Assembly: GCF_001310815.1 (NCBI RefSeq)
Contig: NZ_BAZK01000002.1
Location: forward strand, 234,443 to 298,442
DNA length: 64,000 bases
Source of the DNA: Pseudovibrio denitrificans JCM 12308
Lineage (GTDB): Bacteria; Pseudomonadota; Alphaproteobacteria; Rhizobiales; Stappiaceae
Direction of reading: 5' to 3'
The notes beneath the pieces are model-generated. The model had not been told where the DNA came from and ran no database searches. It worked only from the letters and a program-made list of their open reading frames with translations. Shown here piece by piece: positions 47,862 to 56,783 of the stretch. Both the position numbers and the translations under genes were made by a program. Position 1 is the stretch's first letter, and every line of letters begins with the position of its first letter.

Positions 47862-49058
47862 GATATCTTCGTCTTCTGGAGACCACTCATAGATCCAGTT
47901 CAACCGGTCCAGAAGCTGGCTCGGTGTGCTGGAGCGCATGACGATGTCCCGTGGTATGCGCAGCGGGAAGCCCATGTGGTAGACCCAGTCATTCCACTTT
48001 ACGAGCTTGCTCATCTTTTGGATGCGTGGACGACGAGCAGCTTCATAGGCCTGAAGCGCCTGAGGCGTTGCGCCATGTTTGTCGACCATTTTGGAAAGCA
48101 CCGCTGCATCCTCAATAGCCATAGCCGCCCCTTGCGCAGAAAACGGCAGGATGGCGTGGGCTGCATCACCGATGAGAGTGACCGGACCTTGGGTCCAGGC
48201 CGGACGGGTGTCGACCTCGCACAAGGACCAGCGTGTCCATGTTTCCGGCAGGTAGACCAGACGCAGTGCTTCCGGTGTCCAATTGCGGAAATGCTTGCGG
48301 ACCTCATCACGGCCAACGGGATGGGACCAGGTGTCTTCTTCCCAGCTTTCTTTGGTGATGGCGACGATGTTGAGTAGTTTGCCGTTTTTCACCGGGTACT
48401 GAACCAGATGCGCGTTGCGGGCGAGCCAGAGGCCAGACGTGCTGAGCAGGTGTTCCAGATTGAACGGTGGTTCTGCTGTTGCGCGGTAGGCCACAAAGCC
48501 GGTGTGCTTTGCCGGTGCTCCGCCCAGAGTGTTCTGGCGAATGCTGGAGCGCACGCCATCGGCGCCAATGAGCAGATCAAATAGTTCCGGCACACCATCT
48601 ATGCCAGAGGCAAAGGCAGCGCCGTTCAGCTTGACGGTGTCACCGCTGATCTCTGCGTTGTCGATCTTGGTGTCGAGGCGCAGGGTTACTTCTGGCGTGT
48701 TCTGAACAGCTTCGAGCAAGAGCTGCTGAAGATCTGCACGGTGGATCACATAATAAGGTGCGCCGTAGCGGTCTTCTGCGATCCGTCCCAGAGGAACCGT
48801 TGCCAGTTGAGAGCCATCCTGTCCGGAGCGAATGTTCACGCTGGAAGGGGAAACGGCTCTTGCCATGAGGGCAGGGCCCAAACCAAGGGCCTGCAGGCAT
48901 CTCATCGCATTGGGAGACAACTGAATTCCCGCGCCGACCTCGGAAAGCTCTGGAGCAGCGTCGAACAGGAAAACACTGTGGCCCTTACGGGCGAGATATA
49001 GCGCAGCTGTAAGACCGGCGATCCCGGCTCCTGCGATAGCAATATTTCTTGGTATCAT
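47859..49058 (-). CDS. FAD-dependent monooxygenase (salicylate hydroxylase/UbiH-like)
   Basis: 399 residues, group A flavoprotein hydroxylase. FAD dinucleotide motif IAGAGIAGLTAALYLARKGHSVFLFD, middle DG-type motif DLLIGADGVRSSIR, and GD motif VTLIGDAAHAILPFSAQGAAMAIEDA. NAD(P)H-using hydroxylation of an aromatic or quinone-like substrate; actual substrate unknown. Complete. Confidence 0.9.
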   Translation of the reverse strand: MIPRNIAIAGAGIAGLTAALYLARKGHSVFLFDAAPELSEVGAGIQLSPNAMRCLQALGLGPALMARAVSPSSVNIRSGQDGSQLATVPLGRIAEDRYGAPYYVIHRADLQQLLLEAVQNTPEVTLRLDTKIDNAEISGDTVKLNGAAFASGIDGVPELFDLLIGADGVRSSIRQNTLGGAPAKHTGFVAYRATAEPPFNLEHLLSTSGLWLARNAHLVQYPVKNGKLLNIVAITKESWEEDTWSHPVGRDEVRKHFRNWTPEALRLVYLPETWTRWSLCEVDTRPAWTQGPVTLIGDAAHAILPFSAQGAAMAIEDAAVLSKMVDKHGATPQALQAYEAARRPRIQKMSKLVKWNDWVYHMGFPLRIPRDIVMRSSTPSQLLDRLNWIYEWSPEDEDI

Positions 49059-49153
49059 TGCGCAGCTTTCCTGCCGTGCTTTGCCTGAAACAGGGGACAG
49101 GCATTGCAGCGGGATTACTGATTATTCGTTTTATCGTCTAAGTGATACGGCTG

Positions 49154-49399
49154 TTAAGCCGCATCAGGTGTCCATACGCAATCAGCTGGATTGGATTCGT
49201 GAGAACCCAGGCTGGCGTCGTAGTGGTACAGGGTAGAGCAGTAAGGGCAAACCGCGTTGTCATCAGCACCCATGTCGAGGAACACATGCGGGTGATCCAG
49301 TGGTGGCTTCGCGCCAATGCACATGAACTCTTTGGCGCCAATTTTGATGGCTTCTACACCGTTGCTGTTGTGGAAGTGTGGTACGACTTTATCGGCCAT
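49154..49399 (-). CDS. Zinc-finger CHCC domain protein (NDUFS6-like)
   Basis: About 81 residues from MADKVVPHFHNSNGVEAIKIGAKEFMCIGA, which matches the usual family start; upstream in-frame codons are less likely. Zinc ligands are in HPHVFLDMG and VCPYCSTLYHYD. Bacterial counterparts of the complex I accessory subunit NDUFS6 share this motif; the role in alphaproteobacteria is probably respiratory or unassigned. Confidence 0.88.
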   Translation of the reverse strand: MADKVVPHFHNSNGVEAIKIGAKEFMCIGAKPPLDHPHVFLDMGADDNAVCPYCSTLYHYDASLGSHESNPADCVWTPDAA

Positions 49400-49690
49400 T
49401 TGTTTGCCAAGCTCCATGGAACATAAATTTTGCCGGTGACAATAAATTGGTTCTGCGTAAAAAAACAGGTTTTCTAGGAGATTGATTGCACTGCATCCTA
49501 TGCGGTCCACAACTGTACTGCGTTTTTTCACCTAGCACTGAGGTTTTAAGGCGAAAACGGTTCTGTTTCGTTCTGTGTGTATAGTTAAGGGACTAATCCA
49601 AATTGATAGGTCTTTGGCCTTTTCTTTCTTGATACTTACATTTACCCTCCCTTGATCCCATAGTTTTCCTTTACGTAAACGTTAGGTAAT

Positions 49691-50443
49691 ATGCCAATAT
49701 TCAACAATAACGATCGTCCTATCGCTTATCTTGATGAAGGAGAGGGCGACCCAATCCTGCTGATCCACGGATTCGCCTCCAACAAGTTCGTCAACTGGGT
49801 ATACCCTGGTTGGGTCGATCTGCTGGTGAAGGATGGTCGCCGTGTGATTGCGATTGATAACCGCGGTCACGGCGAAAGCTACAAGTACTACAATGGCGAG
49901 GATTACGGCGCGCCTGTCATGGCAGAGGATGCGCTGAAGCTGCTTGATCATCTTTATATCGATAAAGCAGATCTGCTTGGTTATTCCATGGGAACCCGCA
50001 TCTCAGCGTTCTGCGCTTTGCAGGCACCTGATCGTGTGCGCTCTCTGACCCTTGGCGGTATGGGATATGGCCTGATTTCCGGCGTCGGGAATCCTGAGCC
50101 GATTATTGAAGGCCTGCTGGCTGACAAAATCTCTGATGTGAAAGACCGGACGGGTCGTGCCTTCAGAGCGTTTGCCGAGCAGACCAAGTCTGACAGACGT
50201 GCGTTGGCTGCTTGCATGCAGTCTGCCCGTAAACCGATTTCCGAGGACATGGTATCGACCATTACAGCGCCTACACTGGTGGCTGTCGGCACCAATGATG
50301 ATGTGGCTGGTGATCCAAAAGCGCTTGCTGATCTGATGCCGAATGCCAGCTATCTGGAAATCACCAACCGGGACCACATGACGGCTGTCGGCGACAAGAT
50401 TTTCAAAAAAGGCACATTAGAATTTTTGGAGCAGTTTTCATGA
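49691..50443 (+). CDS. Alpha/beta hydrolase 1
   Basis: 250 residues. Oxyanion-side LLIHGFASNKFVNW, nucleophile elbow DLLGYSMGTRISAF (Ser in G-x-S-x-G), and late His in TNRDHMTAVGD. Complete catalytic layout; substrate unknown. Overlaps the next hydrolase gene by four bases (ATGA), so the two are translated together. Confidence 0.9.
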   Translation: MPIFNNNDRPIAYLDEGEGDPILLIHGFASNKFVNWVYPGWVDLLVKDGRRVIAIDNRGHGESYKYYNGEDYGAPVMAEDALKLLDHLYIDKADLLGYSMGTRISAFCALQAPDRVRSLTLGGMGYGLISGVGNPEPIIEGLLADKISDVKDRTGRAFRAFAEQTKSDRRALAACMQSARKPISEDMVSTITAPTLVAVGTNDDVAGDPKALADLMPNASYLEITNRDHMTAVGDKIFKKGTLEFLEQFS

Positions 50444-51312
50444 ATAGAGGTACCCACGAATTTATCGGAGCCGATGGCAACCGTATTGTCGCTGACCGGT
50501 ATGGCGCAGAAGGCCAGACCGTGATGATGATGCATGGCGGCGGGCAGACGAGACATTCGTGGGGCAAGACTGCGGAGATGATCGCCAATGCAGGGATGCA
50601 GGCGTTTTGTCTTGATATGCGCGGCCATGGTGACAGTGCATGGGTGGACGGAGAGAAGTACTTCTTCTCAGATTTCGGTGCTGATGTTGCAGCCGCGGCG
50701 ACGCAGATCCATGAGGAAACCGGTATCAAGCCAATTGCAATCGGTGCCTCGCTGGGTGGTCTCGCATCTATTCTGGCGGAAGGGGCGCTGCGCCCCGGTG
50801 CTCTTGCTGGTGTGATCCTCGTGGATGTGACGCCTCGCCTTGACGAGGGCGGGGTGAACAAGATCCTCTCTTTCATGGCGGAAAAGGTGGAGGACGGATT
50901 TGGCAGTGTTGAAGAAGCTGCTGATATGATCGCTTCCTATCTGCCACATCGAAAACGCCCTAAAACGCTGGATGGCCTTTCCAAAAACCTGCGGTTGCGG
51001 GAAGATGGCCGGTATCGCTGGCACTGGGATCCGCGCTTTATCACCCATCATGCTGATCGGGCGGATATGAAAGAGCAGGTGCAGAGCCAGTTGCTAGAAG
51101 CGGCGGCCAACCTGAAGGTGCCGAGCATGCTGGTGCGCGGTGCGGCTTCAGAGCTTGTGAAACAGAGCCACGTTGATGAATTTCTTGAATTGGTTCCGCA
51201 TGCACAATTCACAGATGTGAAAGAAGCTGGTCATATGGTTGCAGGCGATGTGAATGATATTTTTACTGCCGCGATCATGCCATTTCTAAAAGAGTACCAA
51301 GCTGCCGCCTGA
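50440..51312 (+). CDS. Alpha/beta hydrolase 2
   Basis: 290 residues. MMMHGGGQTRHSWGKTAEM, nucleophile elbow AIGASLGGLASIL, acid in VDVTPRLDEGG region, and His in KEAGHMVAGD. Different subfamily from its neighbour, so a functional pair rather than a recent duplication. Substrate unknown. Confidence 0.9.
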   Translation: MNRGTHEFIGADGNRIVADRYGAEGQTVMMMHGGGQTRHSWGKTAEMIANAGMQAFCLDMRGHGDSAWVDGEKYFFSDFGADVAAAATQIHEETGIKPIAIGASLGGLASILAEGALRPGALAGVILVDVTPRLDEGGVNKILSFMAEKVEDGFGSVEEAADMIASYLPHRKRPKTLDGLSKNLRLREDGRYRWHWDPRFITHHADRADMKEQVQSQLLEAAANLKVPSMLVRGAASELVKQSHVDEFLELVPHAQFTDVKEAGHMVAGDVNDIFTAAIMPFLKEYQAAA

Positions 51313-51517
51313 AATTAGAATGAAGTTCTGCATTTCGTAAAAAATGTAGTTTCTCTTTCTCTTTGGTGTTGTGGGTTTGGTACGGGCTTTCTCTAATGGC
51401 AATACTGCGTGATGTACTATAGGCGGATAACTCAAAGCGACTAGGTGGGACTTGGATTGAAATGGTCTGCACCTATGTAAGGTTGAATAGGTCCTATCCA
51501 TAAAGGAACATTCTTTC

Positions 51518-52366
51518 ATGGTGCAAATTTCTTCAAGTAGCCCCAAGGAGCTGGCCTCTCATGATCCTGTTTGGGATCGCGTGAAAGCAGAAGCTCAAGC
51601 CATGGCCAGCTCTGAGCCTGCGCTTGCGTCTTTTGTGTATGAGACGGTGCTGAATCACTCTTCTTTGGAGGAAGCGATTGTTCATCGTGTGGCGGACCGT
51701 CTGGGCCACGTGGTTGTTTCTTCTTCTCTCATTCGACAGACCTATCTGGATGCGCTGGATCAGGCACCGGAGATCGCGCAGTCTTTCCGCGTTGATCTTT
51801 CAGCTGTTTTTGATCGCGATCCAGCCTGTGATCGTTTTCTTGAGCCGCTCCTTTACTTCAAAGGCTTCCACGCGCTGCAAACCCACCGCCTGGCGAACTG
51901 GCTTTGGGCTCAGGGCCGTGAGGACTTTGCTCTTTATCTGCAAAGCCGTAGTTCTGAAGTGTTCCAGATGGACATTCATCCGCAGGTTCCAATCGGGCGC
52001 GGCGTGTTCTTCGACCATGGCACAGGCATTGTGGTCGGCGGTACTGCCGTTATTGAAGATGATGTTTCCATCCTTCAGGGTGTTACTCTTGGCGGGACAG
52101 GTAAGGTTTCCGGTGACCGTCATCCGAAGATTCGTCAGGGTGTTCTGATTGGTGCCGGTGCCAAAGTTCTCGGCAATCTGGAGATCGGCCATTGCTCACG
52201 TGTGGCGGCTGGTTCTGTTGTTCTGAAAGACGTTGAGCCATGCACCACAGTGGCGGGTGTTCCTGCAAAGGTTGTGGGCGAAGCTGGTTGCGACCAACCG
52301 GCCCGGGCCATGGATCAAATGTTGGGCCAAGGTCAAGGACTTTCCTCGCAAAACAAACAAGGATAA
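51518..52366 (+). CDS. cysE: Serine O-acetyltransferase
   Basis: First step of cysteine synthesis: serine + acetyl-CoA to O-acetylserine. 282 residues. N-terminal helical domain (DPVWDRVKAEAQAMASSEPALASFVYETVLNHSSLEEAI), then left-handed beta-helix hexapeptides (HPQVPIGRGVFFDHGTGIVVGGTAVIEDDVSILQGVTLGGTG) with catalytic His in FDHGTG. C-terminal tail is polar. Complete. Confidence 0.96.
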   Translation: MVQISSSSPKELASHDPVWDRVKAEAQAMASSEPALASFVYETVLNHSSLEEAIVHRVADRLGHVVVSSSLIRQTYLDALDQAPEIAQSFRVDLSAVFDRDPACDRFLEPLLYFKGFHALQTHRLANWLWAQGREDFALYLQSRSSEVFQMDIHPQVPIGRGVFFDHGTGIVVGGTAVIEDDVSILQGVTLGGTGKVSGDRHPKIRQGVLIGAGAKVLGNLEIGHCSRVAAGSVVLKDVEPCTTVAGVPAKVVGEAGCDQPARAMDQMLGQGQGLSSQNKQG

Positions 52367-52448
52367 GCTAGTTTCCTAGGGTTGGCACGAGGATAAACTT
52401 GTATAGTTTGTGCCCCAAGTTTGAAGTGAAACTGGTAAGGAGACGGCT

Positions 52449-52664
52449 GTGAAGCCTGATGAAATTCGTAAGGTGCAAACCTACATGCGCAACACATTCA
52501 AGTCGCCAGAACTTGAAGTGCGCGCGCGTCCTCGTAAAGATGACTCTGCTGAAGTTTATATCAACGACGAGTTTCTCGGCGTGATCTTCCGCGATGAGGA
52601 AGATGGCGAACTGAGCTGGAATTTCCAGATGGCTATCCTCGATATTGACGTGGAAGGCCTCTAA
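52449..52664 (+). CDS. DUF3126 family small protein
   Basis: 71 residues from a GTG start (MKPDEIRKVQTYMRNTF), AAGGAGA upstream. Acidic with LSWNFQMAILDIDV at the end. Conserved in Alphaproteobacteria, unknown role; the gene is commonly next to cysE. Followed by its own terminator. Confidence 0.88.
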   Translation: MKPDEIRKVQTYMRNTFKSPELEVRARPRKDDSAEVYINDEFLGVIFRDEEDGELSWNFQMAILDIDVEGL

Positions 52665-52692
52665 GGCACCACGCAAATCTGATAGGTTTGAA

Positions 52693-52716
52693 GGGCTCCG
52701 TTTCGGGGCCCTTTTT
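52693..52716 (+). terminator. Terminator after the DUF3126 gene
   Basis: Stem GGGCTCCG/CGGGGCCC with TTT loop and five T following. Confidence 0.93.
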
Positions 52717-52817
52717 GCATCATAATGAGACATGGAATGCGCTCTGCATCCTGAAATGAAACGTATTTGCCACTCTGGCCTAGCCGGATATTTCCAGTGC
52801 CGTCCTATATGTAAATA

Positions 52818-52833
52818 TTAACAATAGGTTAAC
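52818..52833. promoter_or_regulatory. Candidate CtrA site, TTAA-N7-TTAA
   Basis: TTAACAATAGGTTAAC matches the full CtrA consensus TTAA-N7-TTAA. About 90 bases before the small membrane protein gene. Consensus match only. Confidence 0.5.
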
Positions 52834-52920
52834 TGAGGATGGCATGCGGCATAGGATTTGCTTTCAACTGCACTGTATCGCGATTGAGCTGGGATGACGC
52901 AGCGAAGAGTGGGGGAGTGC

Positions 52921-53235
52921 ATGCTGGGCGAATTGTTGTTGGCCGCGTTTATAGCGGCTTCCGGGTTTGTGACCGCGGGTATTCTGGGTAGTTTTTATCA
53001 GTTGGTGACGGGGGAGCCGCCGAAGTTCTTTGCCGAGATGAAGGGGCCAGTCTCCTGGCTTATTGTTGTCGGCCTTTGGCTGGTTGCCGGACCGTTTATA
53101 TTCATGCGCAATGCGATCCAGGGATATTACTGGGAGAGTTTTAGTCCGGGCATGCTTGCTGCCGCAGGTGGCTTAACGGCTATGTGGAGCATTCTTTCTG
53201 GTACGTTTGTTTTGAGTTTTCTCTTGGCACTTTAA
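52921..53235 (+). CDS. Small membrane protein of unknown function
   Basis: 104 residues from MLGELLLAAFIAASGF; GGGGGAG just upstream favours this ATG over the one at 52894. Three hydrophobic segments (7-29, about 49-66, about 84-102) around a polar loop (RNAIQGYYWESF). Family not recognised. A CtrA-type site upstream suggests cell-cycle-linked expression. Confidence 0.7.
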   Translation: MLGELLLAAFIAASGFVTAGILGSFYQLVTGEPPKFFAEMKGPVSWLIVVGLWLVAGPFIFMRNAIQGYYWESFSPGMLAAAGGLTAMWSILSGTFVLSFLLAL

Positions 53236-53290
53236 GCGGGGCCTATGCTAGATTGCGCGGGATTTGATTTGTGCAATCTAGGAGAACCTT

Positions 53291-53818
53291 GTGCCATTTT
53301 ATAAGCTTGGAGACAGAAGCCCTAACGTTCCTGAAAACGGAAACTACTGGGTCGCGCCATGTGCAAGTCTGATTGGGCATGTGCAACTGGATGAGGAAGC
53401 GAATGTTTGGTTTGGCGCCGTATTGCGTGGCGACACTGAACTCATCCACGTTGGTGCGCGTTCTAACATTCAGGATGGTTCTGTACTTCACACGGACTTG
53501 GGGTATCCGCTTGTTATTGGTGCGAACTGCACCGTTGGGCACAAAGCTATCCTGCATGGCTGTACAATCGGTGAGGGATCGCTGATCGGCATGGGTGCCA
53601 CGATCCTGAACGGTGCCAAGATCGGCAAAGGCTGCATTGTTGGCGCGAATGCGCTGGTGCCAGAAGGGAAGGTTATTCCGGATGGCTCCCTCGTTGTCGG
53701 CATGCCGGGCAAAGTGGTTCGTGAGCTGGATGAAGAAGCACAAGCAATGCTGATCCGCTCCGCTGATGGTTATGTGATGAATGCGCAGCGCTTTAAAGAG
53801 CAGCTTGTTGAACTTTGA
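53291..53818 (+). CDS. Gamma-carbonic anhydrase-like hexapeptide protein
   Basis: 175 residues from GTG, GGAG upstream. Left-handed beta-helix with zinc His residues in SVLHTD and [12 protein letters not shown]. Family includes gamma-CAs, YrdA and PaaY; which reaction is unclear. Complete. Ends at a shared bidirectional terminator. Confidence 0.9.
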   Translation: MPFYKLGDRSPNVPENGNYWVAPCASLIGHVQLDEEANVWFGAVLRGDTELIHVGARSNIQDGSVLHTDLGYPLVIGANCTVGHKAILHGCTIGEGSLIGMGATILNGAKIGKGCIVGANALVPEGKVIPDGSLVVGMPGKVVRELDEEAQAMLIRSADGYVMNAQRFKEQLVEL

Positions 53819-53846
53819 TGGTGCATTCGCGCTTTAAAACAGAAAA

Positions 53847-53873
53847 GCCGCGGACAGGTTCCGCGGCATTTTT
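53847..53873. terminator. Bidirectional terminator
   Basis: Perfect stem GCCGCGGA/TCCGCGGC; T-run on the right and A-run (AAAA) on the left. Ends the hexapeptide and BTLCP genes, which converge here. Confidence 0.93.
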
Positions 53874-53895
53874 ATTGCTATGAGTAGTTTGTGCC

Positions 53896-54516
53896 TTACT
53901 CTGGGATGCTTGCCACGGTGGTGACGCGCTTGTCGGAAATGGCGGACCATGCTGCGGCGTGACGAGCGGACTGACGTTTTACATAGCGGTATGGGGTTGA
54001 GTACCAAGGCAAAATGGATGAGATCTGATTGTCGAGAATGAGATCTCCCTGATCCGTGCGCACGCTTAAGACAGCATGTCCACCATTGTTCAGGTCTTTC
54101 ACAACGGTGATGAGCAGGGCGCTTGGTGGCCATCCCAGTGCAATCAACTGCCGTTGCTTTTCCAGAACATACTCTTCGCAATCACCGGCGCCTTGCGGGT
54201 AGGTCCAGTACTCCGCCACGCCAAAGAGCTGCTCATCTGTAAGCGGGCGCACCTGAGTGTTGATGGAGGCGTTGACGTCCAGAAGCTCTTGCCAACGTTC
54301 TTTGGTCAGGCGGACAACGAGAGGGGTGTTGGTGCCATAGCGGCATTGCTGAGGGTAGTTCTGGCAGAACTCGATATGACCAACAGGGGCATTTGCTTGT
54401 CCGATGACGGGCATGAAACGACCCGGAATCTGCTCGGCATTCGCCTGAGACAGACCCATAAATCCGCTCAACGCGATACCCAATACACTTTTCGCGAACA
54501 GCTTATACTCAAACAC
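53896..54516 (-). CDS. Bacterial transglutaminase-like cysteine protease (BTLCP)
   Basis: 206 residues with a signal peptide (LFAKSVLGIALSGFMGLSQANA). Catalytic Cys in PQGAGDCEEYVLEKQRQL, His in NNGGHAVLSV, Asp in LILDNQ. Periplasmic BTLCPs such as LapG cleave adhesins to release biofilms under c-di-GMP control. This one could do so, but no lapD/lapA is nearby. Confidence 0.85.
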   Translation of the reverse strand: MFEYKLFAKSVLGIALSGFMGLSQANAEQIPGRFMPVIGQANAPVGHIEFCQNYPQQCRYGTNTPLVVRLTKERWQELLDVNASINTQVRPLTDEQLFGVAEYWTYPQGAGDCEEYVLEKQRQLIALGWPPSALLITVVKDLNNGGHAVLSVRTDQGDLILDNQISSILPWYSTPYRYVKRQSARHAAAWSAISDKRVTTVASIPE

Positions 54517-54885
54517 AAGTAGCGCCCTCCAATCATGGCTGGCTCTACTTTCATTCGGGCGCTTTTATTTGGTTATAACCTTTAAACTCAGTATTTAATC
54601 AAATTCGATCTGCATTTAACTCAAGTTTGCATCGTAATTAAATTAAATCAGATGAAAATAAGAGCTAAATTTAATTCAAATTGTAATGAGTTAAAGAGTC
54701 CGCAGAAATCTCTAGTTTTTGAGGGCTACGCTGCGAGAGTTCGTCGGCATAAGTACGGTTAATTTAAAGATAATCGCGGAAAGCTGTGCTTTTTGCATAT
54801 AAAATTCACCGCAAATATTTTTTTATAAATTTATCGAAAAGCTGATGCTTAACCGTTGAAAACGAGGAATCGCTGCGGTTGAGCC
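54517..54885. other. AT-rich intergenic region upstream of BTLCP gene
   Basis: About 370 bases with frequent TTAA/AATTAAATT tracts (54590-54690), in marked contrast to the flanking genes. It contains no ORF. Could be a regulated promoter or a binding region for nucleoid proteins. Confidence 0.5.
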
Positions 54886-55520
54886 TTAGCGCTTTTCAGC
54901 GTTGGAGATGTGGTGCTCCAACAACTCCTTGTTCTGGACTGACGCAAACTCGACTGCGATGCCCTCTTCGAAATGACGGACAATGCGGGCACGCATCTTG
55001 CCGAGCGTAATCGGTGTTCCAAGGGCTGGGCGCACATCTGTTTTGAGTGCGGCGCCAGAGAGGGACACGTCCACGATACGACAAGCGTACTCTCTGCCAT
55101 CTGGAGGATGATCTTGGTCATTGGGTTCTTTGGAACAAAGCGGTCGAACCTGCGATCTTCAGGCAGATTGAGTTCGTCTTTGTTCGCCAGCCATGTGAGG
55201 ACGGATGCCAGCTTGTCGCGTTTGCGCGCGCTGGCATTCACTGTCATGGCAAAGCCGCCGTCGATTTCACGGACGATCTTGCCTTCAACACGACCGATGT
55301 GATCGAGATAGGCAACAACACGTTCGCCGATTTCGCCCATAACAGGGGAGATGAAAGCGGCGCCGCCGGGGGACATGTTGACCACCTGACAAGGGTACTC
55401 GCGTCTGTTTTCCAGCATGAAGCGGCCAAGCACGTTGATTTCAACGCGGGAAAAACGGCGTCTGTCAGGTTCTTTTGCCGCGAGTGCAGCAATTCTGTTG
55501 GTCGCTGTGCGCCCTGCCAT
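54886..55520 (-). pseudogene. Tandem PilZ-domain c-di-GMP receptor, one apparent frameshift
   Basis: Two PilZ domains: first RRRFSRVEINVLGRF with NMSPGGAAF, second RRFDRFVPKNPMTKIIL with DVSLSGAAL, both holding the Rx3R and [D/N]xSxxG binding motifs. The frame breaks at LQ-MAEST; adding one base near 55101 gives ILQDGREYACRIVDVS and continues to EHHISNAEKR. Corrected length about 211 residues. Likely effector of motility or surface traits. Confidence 0.88.
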
Positions 55521-55584
55521 TTTCCTAGGAATCCCGAGTACGCGATTATTGTCTAATACGAAACTTGGGTCACACCCTAGGAAA

Positions 55585-55600
55585 ACAAGGTTAACAGAAT
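55585..55600 (-). promoter_or_regulatory. Candidate CtrA site upstream of the PilZ gene
   Basis: On the minus strand TTAC-CATTCTG-TTAAC, one mismatch from TTAA-N7-TTAAC, about 65 bases before the PilZ start. Consensus match only. Confidence 0.4.
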
Positions 55601-55625
55601 GGTAACTCAGGTGAGCCGTACAGGT

Positions 55626-56315
55626 TTATATTTTGCCACCATCAACAACTCTAAGATGTCCTACCTGTCGGCTGTTTGGAATTTCAACGGCTTTTGGTGC
55701 GGCAGGGCGTGACAAGCGGCTACCACGACTTACCCTTGGTTCCATTGGGCCAACAGCACGGTGTGCTGGCGTTCCGAAATGTGGGACACATTCATTTTCT
55801 TCGCTGAAGAGCGGTGCATCTTCATCCGGCCAGATCAAGCGCAAGCTGTTTACTTTTTGCTTGGAGATGGCCTGAACGCCGAGCCAGAACGGGCGCTTTA
55901 GAGGAGCCATGCAGCCGAGGATGCGTGTGCAGCCTTCGCCCTGAACGCGTATCGGCAAGAGCAGGAGTTCCAGATCGACGGACTGGCCCATTTCTGTGGT
56001 GCCGGTGAAGCTGATGACAGCGGCTGCGCCGTCCTGCGTGATTGCGGAGAGCATGGCAGTGACGGCCTGCTGGTCTTTCTCGTCCCAACCGTCCAGGAAG
56101 CTACGGCCTTTCAGCTCGCGGCAGAACAGGGAGCATAGGCGTGTACCTGCCAGGCGGAACCGGAAGTTGTTTTGCTTTGCCAGTTCCAGAATGAAGGTAT
56201 CACCGAGAACACTTTTGATGGCGGAGGGTTGAATGTCGCCCCGTTCTGGTGCTGGACGTTCAGCCCGAATTTCGTCCCAGTATTCAAAGAGTATCCGTGA
56301 TGCGCCGTGTTTCAT
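55626..56315 (-). CDS. PAS_5 domain protein
   Basis: About 229 residues from MKHGASRILFEYWDEIRAERPAPERGDIQPSAIKSVLGDTFILEL, GGAAGGCAGGAAT upstream. PAS_5-type (PF07310-like) sensor fold: FRLAGTRLCSLFCRELKGRSFLDGW. C-terminal tail of about 70 residues is basic and disordered. Common in Hyphomicrobiales, often near motility or surface genes; signal unknown. Confidence 0.82.
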   Translation of the reverse strand: MKHGASRILFEYWDEIRAERPAPERGDIQPSAIKSVLGDTFILELAKQNNFRFRLAGTRLCSLFCRELKGRSFLDGWDEKDQQAVTAMLSAITQDGAAAVISFTGTTEMGQSVDLELLLLPIRVQGEGCTRILGCMAPLKRPFWLGVQAISKQKVNSLRLIWPDEDAPLFSEENECVPHFGTPAHRAVGPMEPRVSRGSRLSRPAAPKAVEIPNSRQVGHLRVVDGGKI

Positions 56316-56381
56316 ATTCCTGCCTTCCCCAGTCCGCTTATTGGGTGTTCCCATTGGGGTCAGTGTCCTTTTTATGGACAA

Positions 56382-56783
56382 CTTTAACTATCCGCTGGTC
56401 TATGGTGGGGAATAAGCAGGGAGCATGCCAAACTACAAATATAATAAAAATTTAATAAAATATTAACCTTAACAAAGGGTTTAAGTTGTGGTGTCCGGCA
56501 GTTTATATAATCTTGGTTGCAGTTGCCTCACCTGAACCCTTGAGGCCATAAGAATTGAGCTATTTTCGGCGGAAAACCTAGGTTTGCTGCGTTTTGTACG
56601 TAGCCAGAAAAATCGGGAAATCACACGCCAAACGGGGAGAAGCTCCGATAAACCGTCAGCGCTTGGGGGAGTGCTGGCGGTTTATTGTTTTTATTTGGTC
56701 CTTACATTCTGTGCCAAACCTTGCGAACTGTGCCAAGTTACCCTAGTTCAAAATGGGACAGCAATTTTCGGGTCTGTAATGAA
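56382..56783. other. Intergenic region with possible sRNA or attenuator before rhomboid gene
   Basis: About 400 bases. AT-rich left part with TTAAC repeats (56462-56482), then a segment ending in a strong terminator (56648-56697). No protein gene. The terminator is upstream of, and co-directional with, the rhomboid gene. Confidence 0.5.
56648..56697 (+). terminator. Terminator/attenuator upstream of rhomboid gene
   Basis: Stem ATAAACCG-CAGC/GCTG-CGGTTTAT with loop GCTTGGGGGAGT, then TGTTTTTATTT. No protein-coding gene feeds it on this strand, so it ends either a small RNA (about 56560-56697) or an attenuated rhomboid leader. Confidence 0.75.
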
